64,000 bases of DNA from Baylisascaris procyonis (Eukaryota; Nematoda; Chromadorea; Rhabditida; Ascarididae): assembly GCA_037389465.1 (NCBI GenBank), contig JAZARR010000098.1:1-64000 (forward strand), given 5' to 3'. Below, piece by piece: positions 60,401 through 64,000 of the stretch. Each line of letters begins with the position of its first letter. Position 1 is the stretch's first letter. The position numbers and the translations under genes were made by a program. The notes beneath the pieces are model-generated. The model was not told the origin of the DNA, searched no databases, and saw only the letters and a list, made by a program, of their open reading frames with translations.

Positions 60401-62727
60401 TGTATCGATATGTAGGCATGGTTGCATTTTGGCCAACTGACCAACGTGAATGGTCATAAGCGTTTCAAATGTTCAAATGATTGCCTAGTGGCAAAGTGTG
60501 TAGAAAATATCAACCCACTATATGATCAAAGCATACATGATTTCCACTGTGTTTCTTTTCGCGTTTTCGTTCAGTATAATCAATGTTTGTCATGAGATGT
60601 GGCCTATTCTACTTTGTGGTTTCGTATTTTATGTGCTGAGAATGAAAACCAATCTTGTCCGTGCCTTCATTTATGAACTGTTTTCTTTTCTATTACATGA
60701 AGGAGATTTCTATGGTTTTCACAAAGCTTCCATGCTGTTCGTGACGTTATGTTCTAATGTATCAATACGCACAATTACGTCGACTCCATCATCTTCAATT
60801 TTTTCCCTCTGTGCAATTTTTTTTTTCGATTTCACTAAAATTCTCAGTTATAGTAACCATGCTTGGTCAAATTAGGGGAAAACTAGAGATACTGGAGTGG
60901 ATACAAAACTTGTCTCATTTTACAATATTTTGTTTTTCCATTCCAGTCGATTCGGTTATGCAAATAATTTGTTCATAGTGAACCTACATCGACAAAGTAC
61001 AAATCGAAATATGAATGCATTGCTTTCCTGAATGCCTTATTCTGCTATCATATTCGGTTTGTTGCTTTGCTCAGCGCAATTCGCAAAGATTGCGTTGTGC
61101 TAATCGCTTAGGCACTTCTTTGCACTACTTTTCTGGACTAAACTTTCTTTCATGACAAATTGCTATGAAAATTCAGTAGCAGTTCGTGGTCGTATAGGAA
61201 TTTTCAGCGAACACGGCCAATGCAGATACCCAGCAGGTATTGGCTAAGCGAACAAGGAGGCATGGAGAGGAAGTGGGAAATTTGTATTGGTCTGCTCTAT
61301 TCTTAGTATGTTTAGCTTGTCTTAGTCTGTCTTAATCTGTCTTTGTCTAGATCTCCACTAATATATGTTAGATCTCGCTTCCAGTGATGCATTTTAGGTG
61401 ACTATACTATTTGCTCGAACGAAATTATTCTATTATTCTATGCATCACATTTAAGGCTACGATCATGAGTCATCTCCAGAAGTTCCTCTTTTTTTTCTCA
61501 TTCTATTTCAAGCATGGATTGCAACGTCGGCAGCTGATTACCTCAGTGTTTATCAGCTGATGCTATTGCTTTTGCGTTTTCCGAAAGTTCAAGAAATAAG
61601 TGATGAAGCATGGAAGTGTTACTGCGAGAATATGTGCTTTCACATTCCTCTCACCACGCGAACCAACTTTATAAAGCAATAAAAAATGCCAAATAGATCA
61701 TCCATTATCAAGTGACTGCAACCCCTTATAAACTGACCACAAAATTTTTTTTCTGATTTTCGCGAGTTCACCGATGCAAAACATTAGTGAATTTTTTTTT
61801 GGCACATCGAGCCGCATGCACTTACGCCTGTGATGAAGCAGAGGAAGTCATTGTTTATGCCCAAGAAATCTGATTACTTCAGCCATCCCCGAGTTGAATT
61901 ACCGAGGAGACACTCAAAGAAAGACACAAGTATATATAGACGTGCGCAAACAGACCCGTCCCCACATGTGCAAACAACCCTGTAATGTGCGCATACGCAG
62001 ACGTATAGATGCAGTGATGGAACAACGCACTTTCCAGACGTAACATTGCGAAAGCATGTTAAAACCATTGACCTCCGACAAAATTATTAAGTGATAAAGT
62101 TGCGTTGATGATGTTTGAAGGAATTGAAGGAAGGCAGGATAGTGATAGACGAAGAATTTTGAAACGTCCCAAAACGAAGAATGCATAAAGCACAAAATCG
62201 CTCTTTGTTCATCAACGAGTGATTAATTGGCATGTATGTGCTTTTAAGAGCTCAGCTAGCACGTAGTAAACGTTGCTCACTTATTGATGACGTATTCGGA
62301 GACTGAATTTTTTTTTTTTTTTTTGCATTGAACGCAATCTTCTGCAATGAAAATAGCTCATGTGAACTCCTGCGAGGAAATAGTCTGACCATCAATGTTG
62401 AAATCCATAAATGTAATTGTGAGTATCTATATTTTGTTCTGTGAGGTGAATTTCAGCATTTGATCCATGCTTTTCCTTGTAAATAAGCTTTGATAAAGCT
62501 TTCTCGGATTGCGCAATATAGTTTATTTAGATAGAGTTACTTGCTGAAATCGATGTTTTGTAACAAAAACCACAAAAAATTTCTATATGCTAATATGCGG
62601 AATAAATAAATACAAATAAACATGCGCCTGAAAAATCCGTGAGAATGGAAGCATGAGCCATTATCTCTTCTTGCGCTATTTGTGGGGTGATGGAAATTAA
62701 TTCGATCCACTAATTTCCAGAAGAGTT
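54465..62727. other. AT-rich intergenic DNA right of the satellite
   Basis: No gene I can support. Open frames at 55261-55506 (minus), 56424-56630, 57207-57455, 59667-59999 and 60522-60875 (plus) have no recognised motif. The 59667-59999 frame is in GC-richer DNA and is the likeliest to be an exon; the 60522-60875 frame is hydrophobic and AT-rich. Confidence 0.4.
55427..55448. repeat. 9-bp inverted repeat with AGGTC half-sites
   Basis: CTAAAGGTC, a 4-nt spacer ATGC, then GACCTTTAG; arms are perfect. AGGTC/GACCT resembles nuclear-receptor half-sites, but no adjacent gene is supported. Confidence 0.7.
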
Positions 62728-62824
62728 TTCTCGAATATAGAGCATCCAATAATTGTGTCTTTCAATCTGGTCCATTACACCTTTAGCGCGTGCATTCATC
62801 TTCTGCTATTTCGCTTTTGAATAA
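62728..62824 (+). promoter_or_regulatory. Decayed fifth copy of the peptide-gene promoter
   Basis: AATTGTGTCTTTCA at 62751-62764 is identical over 14 nt to the initiator region of units B and C. At +44 to +60 the sequence CTATTTCGCTTTTGAATA aligns with TTATCACTTTCAAATA at nearly the same distance in unit C. No TATAAA is present at the expected position (about 62728); only AATATAG nearby. No W/G-rich exon follows before the window ends. Confidence 0.4.
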
Positions 62825-64000
62825 ATGGTTTATAGAATGAAGTGATTACGCTTAGATTGCATATATCACCATCCTTTTCTATATCATCAGCATTCAGAAC
62901 AAAATGTACATTAGATCATACTGATATAACTGATGGGGATACGTGAAGCTGTTATGCAGATAAAATAATCAAATGTATGTGTACCCACAGTCTACTGAGA
63001 GTAATCTAGCTATCACTTCTAACGCTTCAGGGATGGCTGAGTACTGCTACCCACATTTAGATCAACTTCAGCACCGGCATTACGACTTGACCTAAAAAAA
63101 AGTAGTGGGAGAACCGATCGCGAAAGAGGGAAGGGAAAATACGCTTTCTTCAGGGATTGGCGAAAAGCGGAAGGCGAAATTGCACCAAACATGCATTAAT
63201 ACGTCGACTGAATATAACGGAAACTTCTTCTCCCTTTAAAACTCCGACTCCTATCCATTCAGGTGATTTTATTTTGGAACGTGAATTGTGAATAGAGCAG
63301 TAATTATTAGGAATTGCTCTTGCAAAGCTCAATATCTCTTACAGTGGGGGTGAAGCGAGACATTTTTAGAACAGTGAAGTTTTTTCTGGTGACCGCACAC
63401 TAATTGTTTCGTTGGTCTGAAGCTTATCGCACATTTGAGGAGTAAATAAAATGTTGTCAGTCGTATGCAACAACAACCAACTTTCTCGGAATTGAATGGT
63501 CAATTAACTGCCGAGATGACACATTGCCGTTGGCAGCTGCTCCATTGAACAGGTGAAGTGTGGGCGATTGGCGAAGCGATTATTAAATTGAGTAGTTCGG
63601 AGTGCACAACACAAACATCTTCCTATCATTCGATGTCTCTTCCAAGAATATTCTTTCTATGAACTCTTATTTAGTAATGAAATCCTCCAGTTGGGCAACA
63701 ACCTTCTATCATGATCCGCATCAGCCTTCTTTACCTCATATTTGAACCATACTATGATATGACGTGCTCGTGGACAACGTTTATTTAGTCGCAGAGCTCT
63801 TTCAACGCGATCGAATACTTTAAAAAAGCAAACGATAACACGTAAGCGGGATTTGCCAACCAATAGCTCTACCTAGGTTCTTGCGCTGACGTCTACATAC
63901 TCTCGTATGTTCTAAAACATTTTCCAAGTCCATTGTGCCTATGGAACCATCATCTCCTTTGTTGCCGTTATGAAATCATCGCATTTCGCGTACCATTTGC
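62825..64000. other. Intergenic DNA at the right end
   Basis: No supported gene. If the fifth promoter is real, any gene it served would start here or beyond the window; I see no signal-peptide exon of the family type. Confidence 0.4.

Noticed and set aside
60522..60875. 117-codon hydrophobic frame as a membrane receptor exon
   Set aside because: Hydrophobicity follows from T-rich DNA; there is no conserved receptor motif, splice context or signal of coding constraint.

Overview
The window looks like nuclear DNA of a nematode, most probably a rhabditid or strongylid. The evidence is small genes with phase-2 introns, T-rich TTTTCAG acceptors 5-8 nt before start codons (the arrangement used for spliced-leader addition), short 3'UTRs, AT-rich intergenic DNA, and precursor peptides resembling the Gly/aromatic-rich caenacin/NLP peptides of Caenorhabditis. 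The species cannot be named from the sequence. No bacterial operon, tRNA, rRNA or CRISPR array was found.

Left part (1-28.97 kb): a tandem family of four paralogous transcription units on the + strand, here called A (3871-5244), B (10505-11565), C (17730-18775) and D (25024-26160). Exon 1 always encodes 29 codons plus 2 nt of signal peptide and short propeptide. Exon 2 always begins with a furin-type RVKR site and then encodes a cysteine-free Trp/Gly-rich mature peptide of 49, 60, 40 or 36 residues. Each unit has a conserved core promoter 1.0-3.2 kb upstream, with TATA and initiator exactly 36 nt apart in all four. Each also has a splice acceptor abutting the ATG and a poly(A) hexamer 112-114 nt after the stop. 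The DNA between units is otherwise unremarkable apart from short tandem duplications and two candidate orphan exons.

Middle part (28.97-54.46 kb): a (CA)n microsatellite leads into a 25.4-kb satellite built on a strict 5-bp register (TCGRR on the + strand of the long arm, YYCGA in the short arm). The array has two arms of opposite orientation, a degenerate 2.2-kb left arm and a 23.2-kb right arm, meeting in a 128-bp imperfect palindrome centred near 31,255. The right arm holds higher-order repeats: three near-identical 3.34-kb units (35.06-45.09 kb) and a second family with a period of 3.07-3.15 kb (about 46.7-51.6 kb). The many long ORFs here on both strands are artefacts of a stop-poor 5-mer.

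Right part (54.46-64 kb): AT-rich DNA with no gene I can support. A decayed fifth copy of the peptide-gene promoter lies near 62.73-62.83 kb, suggesting that the peptide cluster once continued across the site now occupied by the satellite.

The most novel items are the W/G-rich secreted peptide family with its shared promoter module, and the large CpG-dense pentamer satellite with its palindromic orientation switch and nested higher-order structure.
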